Translations under genes and position numbers: made by a program
The notes under the pieces: model-generated
Databases searched by the model: none
The model's input: the letters and a program-made list of their open reading frames with translations, nothing else
Told to the model about the DNA's origin: nothing
From: Rusavskia elegans
Lineage: Eukaryota > Ascomycota > Lecanoromycetes > Teloschistales > Teloschistaceae
Assembly (NCBI GenBank): GCA_011316305.1
Contig: SAUG01000116.1
Coordinates: 62,001 to 126,000 of the forward strand
Direction: 5' to 3'
Length of the DNA stretch: 64,000 bases
In this document: one piece after another, positions 24,292-36,313 of the stretch
How positions within the stretch are numbered: position 1 is the first letter of the stretch
Layout: each line of letters begins with the position of its first letter

Positions 24292-24701
24292 TATAATATC
24301 TCTATAAATTAGAAGGCGTTATATTTAAACCTAGCTATAGCTATAGACGTATCCCGAACTATTAAATAGTGAAGGAATTTTAGTATAAATTATTAAAACT
24401 AGTCCTACATAGCTAAAAAAATAATATCTCGATATTATAAAATATTTTCGTTACGTAAATAGCTATAAAAGAAGAATAGGGTAGTATTTAGTAATTATAT
24501 TAATTGTTAATGAAAGAAACTATCTAATAGAAATAAAAAACGATAAATATAGATAAATATAGCCGCTATAGCCGAAGGTAGCCGCAGGTATTTAGTACCG
24601 ACTTATAAAAGCGGCCTAGATAATTAACGCGGTCCTATAATAATTAGTTTTCTATCTAGCTAATCCGTCGCTAGTATTTTTATATAGTTATAGATATAAT
24701 A
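24292..24701 (-). repeat. LTR F, shared by tandem elements G3 and G4
   Basis: 410 bp, from tataatatct to agatataata. Subfamily 2, like A, K and L. G3 gag enters it on the left, and an ORFX tail of another minus-strand G element leaves it on the right, so one LTR serves as the 5' LTR of G3 and the 3' LTR of G4. Confidence 0.85.
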
Positions 24702-25430
24702 CGGCCCTTTTTTTAATATTTTTTATCTAATATACTGATTTATTTTATAGAATTATAAAAGGTTATTCTATCTATTTCTTTTTTTTTATGATATTTTTAT
24801 TATACGTTACCGAAAAGAAAACTATTAAAAATTATTCCGTTATATTTAAATAAAAGGTATAATTATATCTTTTTTTTCTAGTTTTTATATTCGTAATTCT
24901 TTAAAAGAATAGAAAATAGATAGGTTTAAAGATTTTATAATTTTCTAATTGTAGATACTATCTATAAAATTACGATCTCTTTTCTTATTTACTCTTTCTA
25001 ACTATTTATATATAGAGAAACGTTTTAAAAATAAAAAAAATAAACTTTATTCTAATACTAAAAATATTATTAAAAAATATTCCAAAGTTTATTATTATAT
25101 TAAATCTTTCTTTAATTTTAAAAAGAGAATTCGTAATTATTATTGTATATAAAAGTCGAAACTCTATCGGCTTTTTAGAAAATAAAAGAATTTTATTAAA
25201 TATTATTATATTTCTTTCAATTATTAAAGGAATTTTATCATTTAGAAATAATACGTTCTATTTTTCTTAAATAAATTATATAATGATTTTATATTTTATT
25301 TTATTTATATATTAGCTATATATAAATCATATATTAAATTAATATCTAGATTAAATAGTAAAGATTTCAATCGATTTTTAAAAGAATTAGATTTTTTCGG
25401 CCTTTAAAAACTTTAAAACTATAAAAAAAT

Positions 25431-25842
25431 TGTAACGTCCCTGTACGTTAAAAGGCGTTACGCTCGAGTCTAACTACAGCTATAGGCGTAGTCCGAACTA
25501 CTAAATAGTAAAAGAGTTCTAGTATAGATTATCGTAACTAATCCCGTATAGCCGCGAAAGTACGGTTACGATATTATAAAGCGTCTATATTATAAAGGTA
25601 ATTAATAGAAAATAGTAGAAATATATTTAATAATTATATTAATAACTAATAAAAGAAGCTATTTAATAGAAATAAAAAAGTAATATATAAAATAAAAATA
25701 GCCGATAGTATCGATAGGTAGCCGTCCGCTAAAAAATCCTATTATAGAAGTCGGCTATAGCGGCTATAGGCGGCTATAGATAATTAGGCTCGCTTACCTA
25801 GCTAATCTTCTAGCGTATTTCTATAGAATTATAGATATAATA
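25431..25842 (-). repeat. 3' LTR of P2 (LTR G)
   Basis: Begins with the unmutated tgtaacgtcc, the best-preserved end of the family, and ends agatataata. Variant 1b. Confidence 0.9.
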
Positions 25843-25859
25843 TAGCTTTTTTTATAGTA

Positions 25860-28800
25860 TTTTTCTAAATTTCTTTGGAGCTTTTTAAGTTTCTTTAAAG
25901 TATTTCCTTAGTTTCTAAATATTATTTCTATCGGAAAACCCTTTCTATTTAACTAGAAATTTATCTATTTCTTTATTTTTTTCTATAATTTTTTAATTTT
26001 ATATTTTTCTCTTTTTTAATAGTACTAGTCTTTTATTAATAGTATTCTATTAGGTACTTTTTTAAAAAATCCTATATAGAATTTTAGAAAGAATCCTATT
26101 ATCGGAAAATTAAAATATACTATTATTTATTTAATATTCTAGATTTTTAAAGCTTCTATATATAATCTATCTAATTTTTTATTAGTAAGATATTTTATTA
26201 ATAGAAGTACTTTATCTCTTTTTTTAATATTATAATTTCTTTTTAATTTATTAACTTTCTATATTACTTTTTTTTTAGCTTTTTAGATTTTTATTTTAGC
26301 TTTATTCCAATTTTCTTTTTTTTTATTAACGAATATCTACGCTGCTAGATTTTTTATTATAGTTATTATTTTATATTTTACCTTTCTACTATATAGAAGT
26401 TTGTCCAGCATTATAATAATATCTTTATTAAAAGATAAACTTATTACTATCTAGATAGTCGGTAGAAGTTAAATCTAATCTTTCCATTTTTCTAAATAAT
26501 ATATTAATAAATATAATTCTAATATTTAGTTTATTTTTTCCGTCTATCTGTCGGTCTGCGGATAAAATAATATAAATATTATTTATTTAGTTTCTACTAC
26601 TTCCGTTAATCTTTTTATAAATTTAGAAATAAAAAGTTTATTTTTATTCGATATAATTTTCCCTGCGATACTATTTTTATAAAAAACTATTTTTAATAGA
26701 AGGAATACTAATTATCCTAGTTTTATTATTATTTAATAGAGTATAAATCTTATATACTTTATAAGTCTATCTATAATTAATGCTATTATATTATATAATA
26801 TTTATATATAATAATTAACTAATTTCGAAAATCCTATAATGAAATCTATTACGATCTATTAATAGAGATATTCCGGTATTTATATAGACTAAAGCTTATT
26901 AATAGATTTTTATTTACTCTTTTTAAATATCGAATATTCGGGGTAATTTTTTATATATTCTTTAATATATTTTTTAAATACTAGTATATTAGTTTTTTCC
27001 TAAATCTTTTATAAAATCTTTATTACTTTCTAAAATTCCATTATTTTATAATTATATACTTATTAAATAATATCGATTATTCTTTCTAATATTTTCGTTT
27101 TTTTTAAAATTTTTCTATTTCTTTTTAGTAATAGTCTATCTATTTTTCTTATAGTTTTATAGTCTATTCTTCGATTTAAAGTATCTATTACCGTATTATC
27201 TATACCTTTAATATATTATATTTCGAAATTATAATAGGTAATTTTTTCTAATTATTTTATTTATTTCTAGTTAAATTTTTTATTAATTAAAAGTAATAGA
27301 AGGTTTTTATAGTTAGTATAGATTATTACTTTTTTCGATATTCCGGTTATATATATTTTCTAATATATAAAACTTATAATAATTACTAATATTTCTTTAT
27401 CTATTATCGTATAGTTATCTTTAGCTAGTATAAGTTTCTTTAAATAATAGTCTAGCGATTAACTCTTTTATATTATATATAAATTTAAAGCTTTATCTAA
27501 TATATTTATCTATAGTATTATCTATTTCTTTAGATTATATATATCTAACGCTTTTTCGTTCGCGAAGCTTTATTTAAGTTTTTTAAATACTTCGTTTTCT
27601 ATTTATATCTATTAAAACGTTTTATCGTTTTATAAAAAGTCTGTTAAAAAGATAGTCTTTTTTATATATCCCCCTATTATATTCTAGTAGAATTCTATAA
27701 AACCTAGAAAATTTTAAATATTTTTTTTATTTTTAGGAACTAGCTATTCTTATATTATTTAAAATTTATTAGTTTTTATAATAATACTTTCTAGTTTAAC
27801 TATATATTCTAGAAATATAATCTCTTTTTTAAAGAATTCCGATTTTTTTTTTAATTCTAAAATTATTTTTTCGGAATTTTAATAATATTTTATAAATATA
27901 CTACCTATATTTATTTTTTATTTTAGAGAGTATTAGTATATTATCTATATAGACTATAATAAAAATATACAAATAGTTATATAATATTCTATTAACTACT
28001 TTTTATAGGATCGCGGGAACGTTTATTAATCTAAAAGGTATTACTAAATATTAAAATAGCCTATATTTTATTCCAAATACTATCTTTAATTTATCTCTTT
28101 TTTTAATCTATAATAAATTAAATATATTTTTTAAATCGAATTTTATAAACTATTTAGCTTTTCCGATTCTACTTTTAAAGTCTATTAAGAAAAGTAAAGG
28201 ATATTTATCCTTTTATATTACTATATTAAATCGTCTAAAATTAATATAGAGTTAAAAATTTCTATTTTTTTTCGAAATAAATATTACCGGCTATTTTATT
28301 TTTAATTTAAAATAGTATATATATCTTCGTTTAAAGTTATCGTTAATATACTTTTATAGTACTTTCGATTATTTATTATTTAGTCTATAGATCGGCCTAG
28401 CTTTTAGTTTAGTAGAATCTATAATAATAATTTCGTAATCTTTCTATATATAAATCAGTAGAAATAGCTTTCTTTCCGATTCCTTTAATATATTTTAGAA
28501 ATCTTTAAATAATTTTAGAATTTTATTTATAGTAGCTATTTTCTTTTTAATTTATTATTTCCGAATAAATATATTATATATCTTTTTTATCTCGGCTAAC
28601 CTTTTAGATATATTAAATAGGTAGTTTTTAATTTTTATCTGTATCGTTTTCTAAATAATTTCTAGATTCTATAATATAAACTATAGAATATCTAAATAGA
28701 TATCCTTTTATATTTTTATAATATTAAAAATAATTTTCGTTTTATATCTATAACTTCGTATCTATAAAGGTTTAGTTTAATATTTAACTTTAACGAATTC

Positions 28801-28970
28801 TATCGTATTAATAGTTTCTATAAAATAAAGTTCTATTTTCCTAGTTAAAAGGATATTAAACCTCTTTATATATTCTTTTAATATAATATATCGAATAGCT
28901 TCTAAATTAACTAGAGCTTCTATAAATTATCCGCGTAATATTAGTTAAATAAAGATCCGATCTTTATCTA
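25860..28970 (-). pseudogene. pol relic of P2 (PR-RT-RH-IN-chromodomain)
   Basis: Collinear with P1 pol on the minus strand: protease near 28870-28960, RT about 28500-27700 with the catalytic block at 27935-27970 (VYIDN), RNase H about 27560-27160, integrase about 26950-26200 and chromodomain about 26030-25870. Broken by RIP stops. As in P1, no gag precedes the protease. Confidence 0.88.
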
Positions 28971-28989
28971 TTTTCCGGAGTTATTAAAG

Positions 28990-29401
28990 TATAACGTTTC
29001 TATATATTAAAAGGCGTTATATTTAAACCTAACTATAGCTATAGGCGTAGTCCGAACTTCCGAATAGTAAAGGAATTCTAATATAAGTTTTCGTAACTAA
29101 TCCCGCGTCGCCGCGAAGGTACAGTTATAATATTATAAGGCGTCTATATTATAGAAGTAATTAAGAGAAAATAGTAGAAACGTATTTAATAATTATATTA
29201 ACGATTAATAAAAGAAGCTATTTAATAGAAATAAAGGAACGATATATATAATAAAAGTAGTTAATAGTATCGATAGGTAGCCGTCCGTTAAAAGATTCTA
29301 TTATAGAAGTCGGCTATAGCGGCTATAGGCGGCTATAGATTATTAAGCTCGCTTGCCTAGCCAATCTTCTAGCGTGCTTCTGTGGAATCGTGGACGTAAC
29401 A
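28990..29401 (-). repeat. 5' LTR of P2 (LTR H)
   Basis: Ends ggacgtaaca at 29392-29401, unmutated. It contains three tandem copies of CGGCTATAG near 29311-29337. Variant 1b. Confidence 0.9.
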
Positions 29402-29898
29402 AAAATATCTAGTAAAAAATTTCTTTATTTTATTTTTTTAAAGATTATATTTTAATATTATAAATTAACTTTAAATCATTTATTATTTCGGCTAATTTCT
29501 ATTCTTTAGCTATTATTTTATTTTAAAATAATAGAAGTAGAAACTAGCTAAATTTTTCGTCTAATATTTCTTTTTCTATATTTATATTATATATCTAGTT
29601 TTGATTCTATTTAATCTATTTTAATATTTTAACGATATTTCGACAGAGTATTTAAATATAATCTATTTATATTTTTTAACTTATATTTAACATTTATAAT
29701 ATTTTATTACTAGCTATTATAATAGATAGTAGTATATTTTCTAGATTCCTATTATCTATATTTCGCTTCCTTTTTTAAATTTTATATCTAAATTTTATAC
29801 TTATTAGTAATTTGTATTTAATATAATATTAGGTTTTTTAATAAAATATTTTTATAATTAAAAAGATATATTATTTATTATTCTATTTTTTTATTTAT

Positions 29899-30935
29899 TT
29901 TGTTTTATTTATTTTTATAATACCCGGTTAACCGTCGGTTCCGCTAGCAATTTACTTTAATATTAGTACGCTAGCGGTAGATATACGGTATAAGAACTAG
30001 TATCCTAATTTAATTAATTTAAACCAAAGAACTATATAAAATTAACTCGAATCTATTCTATAATACGCTCGTGGTATAAACTTCTAAAATCTATTTAAAA
30101 TATAACGTAATAGGATTTTCGCAATATATATATCTTATAGTCGCTTTTTTTTTTCTTTTACTAGTACCTATAACTACTACGGACTGACTTGATTTATATT
30201 ATTATATCTAACGTATATATCTTCCGTAATAGCTTAAGCTGCAGGCTAATATATATAGAATCTCTACTAATAATAAACTACGATTATATCTTTCTAATTA
30301 AAAGAAATAGAATAAGAAATCGCTAAATTCGAGCTATTCGATAACGTCGACCGAGTCCTCGCTAGTCCGCCTACTATAACGGACTTTAAATCCCGAGATC
30401 CGTTAGTTCTAACTACGATATTAAAACTTTATATTCCGAATCCGCCGGAGCTATACGGTTTTAGTAACTATATTAAATATCTAATAGAGGCCTTTATCCT
30501 ACTAGAATCCGAGCTGGCAGTTATTAAATATCTAGATAGGTTAGTAGGCTATCTAGTTTCGAGTACGACCGTAGATAAAAACGAATTAATAAAAATAAAG
30601 GATAGTATTACCGTCTAGTAGATAGTCTTGGAAGCTATATTAGTAGCTTATAATCGTACGTATTTCGAAGTAGTATAAAGGAATCCAGAAGGTCGCTCGC
30701 TCTTTCGTATATATAAAGCGATATTTGTTTATAGAAAAGGAATGGTAATTAAATAGAGGATATAATAGAATAAAAACGATTAACTGCGCTATAAACCTTA
30801 CTTAACTGCTTTTTTTAACTGCGAAAACTCTTTGCTATACAAGTAATATTAATTATTACCGTATAAAGACTACGGTAATAAAACGTATATATATAATAAT
30901 TCAATTATAACCCCGAACAGGGGTTCTACAAAGGG
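29899..30935 (+). mobile_element. U1-1: unclassified ~1-kb element
   Basis: Flanked by an exact 14-bp direct repeat attttttatttat-type sequence (29885-29898 and 30936-30949), and the G4 interior resumes after it. Starts with a G/T-rich run (tttgttttattt) and then the block tacccggttaacc shared with U1-2, U1-3 and U1-4. It carries a partly open reading frame and ends near ggggttctaca. The long direct repeat argues against an LTR solo element. Class unknown. The flanking repeat is low complexity, so its exact limits are uncertain. Confidence 0.6.
30310..30760 (+). pseudogene. Unrecognised ORF in U1-1
   Basis: About 100 codons are free of stops from 30310 to about 30612 (KFELFDNVDRVLASPPTITD, then NPPELYGFSNYIKYL and YLDRLVGYLVSSTTVDKNEL), then RIP-type stops and further sense codons. 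CA/TG loss is mild here, which explains the long frame in a window otherwise full of stops. No family recognised. The far C-terminal part (LLYK...YIYNNSI) resembles the end of the U1-2 ORF. Confidence 0.5.
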
Positions 30936-31159
30936 ATTTTTTTATTTATAATATTTTTCTATACTAGATTTTCTAAAATTAATTCTTTTTTTTAATTTCC
31001 GAAAGTAATATATTATTTTAGACCATTAATTAATATAAAGTTTAATATTCCGATAAATCTATTTTATATTTTAATTTCGATTTCTATAATTCTATTGTCT
31101 TTCAGAAAATATTTTTAAATATATCCTTTAATCTAATTATATAATCTTTTCCTTTTCTG

Positions 31160-31710
31160 AAAAACTTTCGTTTGGAATTATATTGAGTTTTTATATATAT
31201 ATTTTATTAACGTTATATACGGTAACTATTATTGTATTTTATATATCAAGAAATTTTTATAGTTAAAAATACATTTATCAGGCAAGATTTATAGCGTAGT
31301 TAATTACTTCTATCCAACTATTTCCTTTTTTATTCGATTACGAATCCTCTACTATCTAGTCTTTCCTCGATATTATATATAATTATCAGCTTTTAATACT
31401 TCCGTTATATCTACCTACTATACTATAAAGTAATTAAAAATAGTCGTCGCGTTATCTATATTTATTATATAACCAGTATTTATACGTTCTATTAAACTAT
31501 TAAAGTACTTTTTAGTCTTCGTAGTTTTAAAATAGTCGCTAGCTATAGGATCGCTAGCTAGTACGCTAACTATTATAGCTAGAAGCTTTACTCGGTTAAT
31601 TAGGCTAAAGGGCGGTAAAGAGGTCGGATAGCGCCTTTTAAGAGCGATAAAAAGAAGATTTTTATCGAAATTAAAATAGGTTACTCTAGCTATAACGAGG
31701 TAGTCGACGT
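31160..31710 (-). pseudogene. Unrecognised ORF in U1-2
   Basis: The minus strand from about 31710 reads VDYLVIARVTYFNFDKNLL, RYPTSLPPFSLINRVKLLAI, SDPIASDYFKTTKTKKYF and ERINTGYIINIDNATTIF with no stop for about 115 codons, then occasional TAG/TAA at likely Gln sites. A matching segment (ARVIYFDFDKDL, NRVELLAIVAS) is in U1-3 at 33235-33375, so it is a real coding relic, not chance. No family recognised. Confidence 0.55.
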
Positions 31711-31977
31711 CTTAAAAAATAGATATAGTTATTATAGATAAAGGTACTATCGTCTGGTTTAGCTGCGGTATAGCTATTACGAGAATATATACGTACGTAA
31801 AGGGTTTTAGACTTGTATAACTAGTAAAAAAAGAAGAAGAAAAAGCGATAACTGCGAGGTATATTTATCTATAAAAATTTCTATATTAAATTATCGATTG
31901 AAGGATACGTTATATTACTAAACAGATTTAAATTAAAATTCTATAAAAAGAACCGTTATTTATATTAACTGAACTAG

Positions 31978-32432
31978 TAGACTGGCCGTCGGGTCGGGTT
32001 TCGAACTCGAGTTAGCTAACCCGACCCGACCCGAGTCGAATTAAATAAAAACGTAACCCGACCCGGCCGGGTTTTAAACCCGGGTTAACTAACCCGATCC
32101 GATCTAAAAAAACGCTAAGCTTTAGTATAAAAGTATAAAACTAGTATAACTTTTATACGAATTTACTAAAAAAATTCTAATTAATTAACTACGCTAGCTA
32201 GAGAGTTTATAGTAAAACTAAATATATTATCTCGATATATTACCTTTATTAAAAAATTAAAATAATAATATATTAAATATATTAAATAATTAAGTCGGGT
32301 CCGGATCGGGTAACTAAATAACCCGACCCGGATTCGACCCGCTAAGACTCGGATCGGGTTCGGATCGGGTTACTAAAATCGGGTCGGATATCCGACGGTT
32401 CGACGGGAACCCGACCCGAAACGGCCAGTCTA
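31978..32432 (+). mobile_element. hAT short derivative, 455 bp
   Basis: Ends tagactggccgtcgggtcgg and ...acggccagtcta, the best-preserved terminal repeats of the family. 8-bp TSD tgaactag (31970-31977) and taaactag (32433-32440), one G to A change. GC-rich ends, no coding capacity. Confidence 0.92.
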
Positions 32433-32689
32433 TAAACTAGAATATTAATTCTACTACCGTATATTTAATACTGATATACTAACGTTTGATTTATTTACCG
32501 AACCACTGGTTTCCCGGGTACTAAAACCAAAACAAAGTAACTAAATATAATCATTTCGTAATTATATTTTCTTTTTCTCTATTTATATAAACTATTATCT
32601 ATTAATATCTAATTTTAATTTTAAATATTATAATGAAAGAATTTTTCGTTTTATATAGTTTAAATTCTATAGTCGGTTTTTTTAATTTT

Positions 32690-32790
32690 TTTTTGCGTAA
32701 TCTGATCGAATTAGGGCCTCTAGCGTTAAATTCATGAAATATTAAAGATTAAAAATCCGAGTGATTAATCGTATATATATATAAAATTCT
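32690..32790. other. Small unexplained insert in G4
   Basis: About 90 bp (gcgtaatctgatcgaattag to gtgattaatcgtatatata) that has no counterpart in other G elements at this point and keeps CA/TG dinucleotides. No repeat or domain recognised. Confidence 0.35.
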
Positions 32791-33379
32791 ATTATAATTT
32801 TTATTTATCTAATAAATAGATTTAGTTAATTTATTTTGGTTTTATTACCCGTTAAACCAATGGTTCGATAAGCAAATTAAACGTTAGTATACCTGCATCA
32901 AATATACGATAATAGGATTTATATTCTAATTCTATTAACGTAAATAACGGTTCTATAAAGTTTTAATTTAAATTTACTTAATAATATAATATATTCTTCT
33001 ACTGATAATTTAACTAATATAGAAACTTTCATAGATAAATATATCTTATAGTTATCGTTTTTTCTTTTTCTATTTTTACTAGTAATACAAGCTCTATAAA
33101 ACTATACTTTCGTAAATACTACTATTTACTAAATACTTTTATATACGTAAATACTCCTATATTAACTATAGTTATAAACTAAATCAGACGCTAATATATC
33201 TATAATAACTATATTCACTCGCGCGGTCGTCGACTATTTCGTTATAGCTAGAGTAATCTATTTCGACTTCGATAAAGATCTTTTTCTTACTACCTTTAAA
33301 ACGCGCTATCCGATTTTTCTATTTCCTTTTAATTTAATTAACCGGGTAGAACTTCTGGCTATAGTAGCTAGTATACTAC

Positions 33380-33788
33380 TATTACGTCCACGATTCTATA
33401 GAGGTTCCTTAAAAAAATTAGTTAGGTAAACAAGCTTAATTATCTATAGCCGCCTATAGCCGCTATAGCCGCCCTTTCTAATAAAACTTTTAGTAGACGG
33501 CTATCTATCGGCTTTTACGGCTATTTTTACTATATATATCGCTTATTATTTCTATAGATAACTTCTTTTATTAGTCGTAAATATAATTATTAAATATATC
33601 TCTATATTTTCTTTTTAATTACCTTATAATAAAGATACTTTATAATATTATAACCGTATCTTTATAGCTATATAGAATTAGTTATAATAATCTATACTAG
33701 GATTTCCTTACTATTTAGTAGCTTAGACTAACTTTATAGCTATAGTTAGGCTCGAATATAATACCTTTTAATATATAGAAATATTATA
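33380..33788 (+). repeat. 5' LTR of G6 (LTR I)
   Basis: Starts tattacgtcc and ends aaatattata. Variant 1a. Confidence 0.9.
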
Positions 33789-33849
33789 TTTTAATAATTT
33801 ATTATATTAGTTTTATTATCCTAATCTATAGATCGAAGCGATAATATTA

Positions 33850-34990
33850 AAGTAGTAATACTAAATATCTATAAAGAAAATAAAAGATTTTTAAAACTAT
33901 AGATTATTAAAATAAGTATCTACTTTATATTATATATAAATCAGTTTCTAAATAAAATAGTTAAAATTCTATTTATAATATTATATCTAAAAAGGGCTAC
34001 TTTTAATTAGATATAGCCTCGAATAAAAGATTATCTCGATAATCTAGAAAGATAGAAAGAAAATAAAATATTATAGATTTTCTATACTTTCGGTAATTTT
34101 ATTATAGCTATAAAAGAAGCCTTCGGAAATAATAATAAAAATGGAGTAATAAATAGAAGATTAATAGTTCTAAAATAGTAGAAGTTAATAGTTATCTATA
34201 CTATTTAGTTTAAAATCTTAGTTTATAAAATAGACTAGAAAGATTTAGTTTTAAAAGCCTATTTCTATAAAGAATTCTAGATAAAAATTAAAAAAGCTAT
34301 AATAGCGATCGAAAAACCGGATTTATTAGTAGATTTTATCGAATTTATAATAAAGATTAATACTAGATAATATAAAATATATTTAGATAAATAGGTATTT
34401 AATAAAATAAGACCTGCTAAAAAAAATCCTAGAAAAAATCTAATAGAATTCGATACTATTAAAACTAAAAAATTAAAAACTAAAGTTTATTATTTATATA
34501 GAAAAATAGGGTATTTTAAAAAAAATTATCTAATTAAAAAGGTAATTTAAATAATTAAATACTTCTTTAAAATAATAGAAAAATTACTTAATAAATATAT
34601 AGTAAAAAGCTAGTTAGCCTACTATAATAATATTTACTCTATCTATCTATTAGATAAAAAAGGGATAGAATATTGTTCTAAAAAACTAAAGAATATATAA
34701 AAAATAAAATTAATAATCGATTTTAAATTATATAAAATTAAAAAACCCTTTATAGTAGTATTTAAAATTAAAATTAGAGAATAATAAATAATAGCTCTCG
34801 TAAATAGAAAAGAAGATAATAAAGTTATAAAGAGATTCTATAATAAAATTAAGAGATATTTCTATAAATAAATAATAAATAATAATAGAATCTTTAATAT
34901 TAAAGTTAAAATAAAATATAGATTAATTAGAATAATAAAATTTACTATAATTAAAAATTAGAGAAATTATATTATTTTAAAAAATAAGTA
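33850..34990 (+). pseudogene. gag and protease-motif relic of G6
   Basis: Capsid region near 34150-34380 (LIVLKQQKLIVIYTIQF-like pattern, KINTRQYK). Zinc knuckle at about 34482-34530, YYLYRKIGYFKKNY, which fits CX2CX4HX4C with Tyr for each Cys and His. Protease motif IIALVNRKE at about 34785-34815, with Asn for the catalytic Asp. The product would form the virus-like particle, and polyprotein cleavage would need the protease. Inactive. Confidence 0.82.
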
Positions 34991-35039
34991 AAAAAAAATC
35001 GATTTTAAAAAAATTAATAGAAAAGAGTACTATTAGTAA

Positions 35040-36290
35040 AAAAATAGAACTATAAATAATATATCTTCTAGCTTATAAAAACCTTTTATATAAAAAAATA
35101 AACGAAGTTTCGATAATAAATTATAAAGAAATTAAAAATTTAAATAAGAAATTTAAAAAAAATAGAAAAGTTTAGAAAATGAAAATTTAGAAGGAATACT
35201 AGTATCTCCTTTAATAATTTACCTAGAAATATAATAAAAGTAAAGAAATAATATAGTAACTTTAAATCAACTATATTAAATAGATATACTAGAATATAAT
35301 TAAAGCTATAAATAAAATCGAATACTATAAACTAAACTAAATCGACTAGAATAAAGGAATACTAAACCTAGTATTTAATATTTAATTTAGAAATAAAGAA
35401 TTCGATTGGATCCGTTTATATTATTATAGAATAAAATAGTAGCTAAAAAATAAAATTTAGTAAAACTATTAAAAAAGCCGGAAATAATTTATAATATAGA
35501 TATATAATTAGGAATATATAAAAATAGTAATAAAAAAACCTTTTACTAGATTTTTTTTAGAACCCTATTATTTCTATAGGTTAAGAAAAATTAAAATTTC
35601 TTAAAATTTAATCTAAATTATTAAAATTAAATCTAGATATTAACTTAATATATATCTTATACGCGGCTAGTATAAAACTAATAGAAAAGTAGAATATAAC
35701 CGGATTATTAAATCTATTAAAATAAAAGAATATATATTATTTTCGAATAATAAAATTATTTTTATATTTATTTAAAAAGCGATAATAGATAATAAAATAC
35801 TTTTATTTACTAAAAAGTCAGCAGAAATCTAACTTCTAGGCTAAATATTAATTATAAATTTCTTTTTTAGAATTAAAGAAAGACTTAATATAATAATAAA
35901 CTTAGAAATATTTATTAAAAATACCTATAATATTAGAATAAAGTTGATTTTTTTTATTTTTAAAACGCCTCTCTATAAAAATTAGTAGAATAAAAGAATA
36001 AAGAAAATAATATATAGATAGTATTAGATATTAAAAAATTATATAATTTCTAAACCCGAGTATATTTATTATAAATATTACTACTAACCTCGACTTTATA
36101 TTTTTTTAAAAGATTATAGATATATAAAAAATAAAATAAAAATATTATAATTCCTTATAACTAGATATAATAAAAAGATTTTAATCGATTTTCTTTTTAA
36201 AAATATATAATAAAGATATTAAAGAAAAAAAAAATAAAAAAGAAAAAAAAAGATTTCTTTTATACCCTATAGACGGTTTTTATATTAGAT
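35040..36290 (+). pseudogene. ORFX relic of G6
   Basis: Aligned with ORFX of G2: a block near 35680-35710 (ARPIEKWN-like before RIP), a block at about 35860-35920 and the basic tail near 36200-36250, ending close to the 3' LTR. No domain recognised. Roughly 400 codons in all. Always downstream of gag and protease in this family. Confidence 0.6.
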
Positions 36291-36313
36291 AAAAAGCGAT
36301 ATAGAAGAGACTA

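Larger units (their letters stand above)
4993..24701 (-). mobile_element. G3: gag-type LTR element with nested hAT, G2, P1 and G5
   Basis: Left (3') LTR A is 4993-5129 plus 18442-18704 and right LTR is F (24292-24701). Internal parts are ORFX 18705-20352 and gag 23390-24291, coding on the minus strand. It is interrupted by a hAT (5130-18441, itself carrying G2 and P1) inside LTR A and by G5 (20353-23389). It inserted into the gag relic of G1. No TSD can be matched on the right, because F is followed at once by a second G interior (G4) in the same orientation, giving a tandem LTR-interior-LTR-interior arrangement. Confidence 0.75.
25431..29401 (-). mobile_element. P2: pol-type LTR element lacking gag
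   Basis: LTRs G and H are 412 bp each. A perfect TSD aaaat flanks it (25426-25430 and 29402-29406). The 3.15-kb interior has the same plan as P1. Its LTRs carry variant 1b, matching G2. Inserted in ORFX of G4. Confidence 0.92.
31150..32543 (-). mobile_element. U1-2: unclassified element, with hAT inside
   Basis: In reverse orientation it starts ttagttactttgttttgg and tacccgggaaaccagtggtt near 32543-32490 and runs to about 31150. The flanks share an approximate 12-13-bp repeat (atataatc.ttt). A hAT derivative (31978-32432) splits it. Inserted in G4. Confidence 0.6.
24702..32821 (-). mobile_element. G4: gag-type element remnant with nested P2 and two U1 copies
   Basis: ORFX pieces lie at 24702-25430, 29407-29884 and about 30950-31149. 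Protease/gag pieces lie at about 32567-32690. All are on the minus strand and in the order of an intact G element once P2 (25431-29401), U1-1 (29899-30935) and U1-2 (31150-32543) are removed. No 5' LTR is found to the right. The element is lost at the U1-3 and G6 block. Confidence 0.7.

Noticed and set aside
30140..30935. U1-1 as a Copia LTR plus gag
   Set aside because: The TGTTTTGG start is suggestive, but flanking repeats are 12-14 bp instead of 5, no terminal LTR pair exists and the ORF shows no Copia gag motif I recognise.
31978..32432. GC-rich block read as a small Tc1/mariner-type element with TA duplication
   Set aside because: The ends extend to TAGACTGG...CCAGTCTA and each copy has a matching 8-bp duplication, which is the hAT pattern. 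The TA is part of the terminal repeat.
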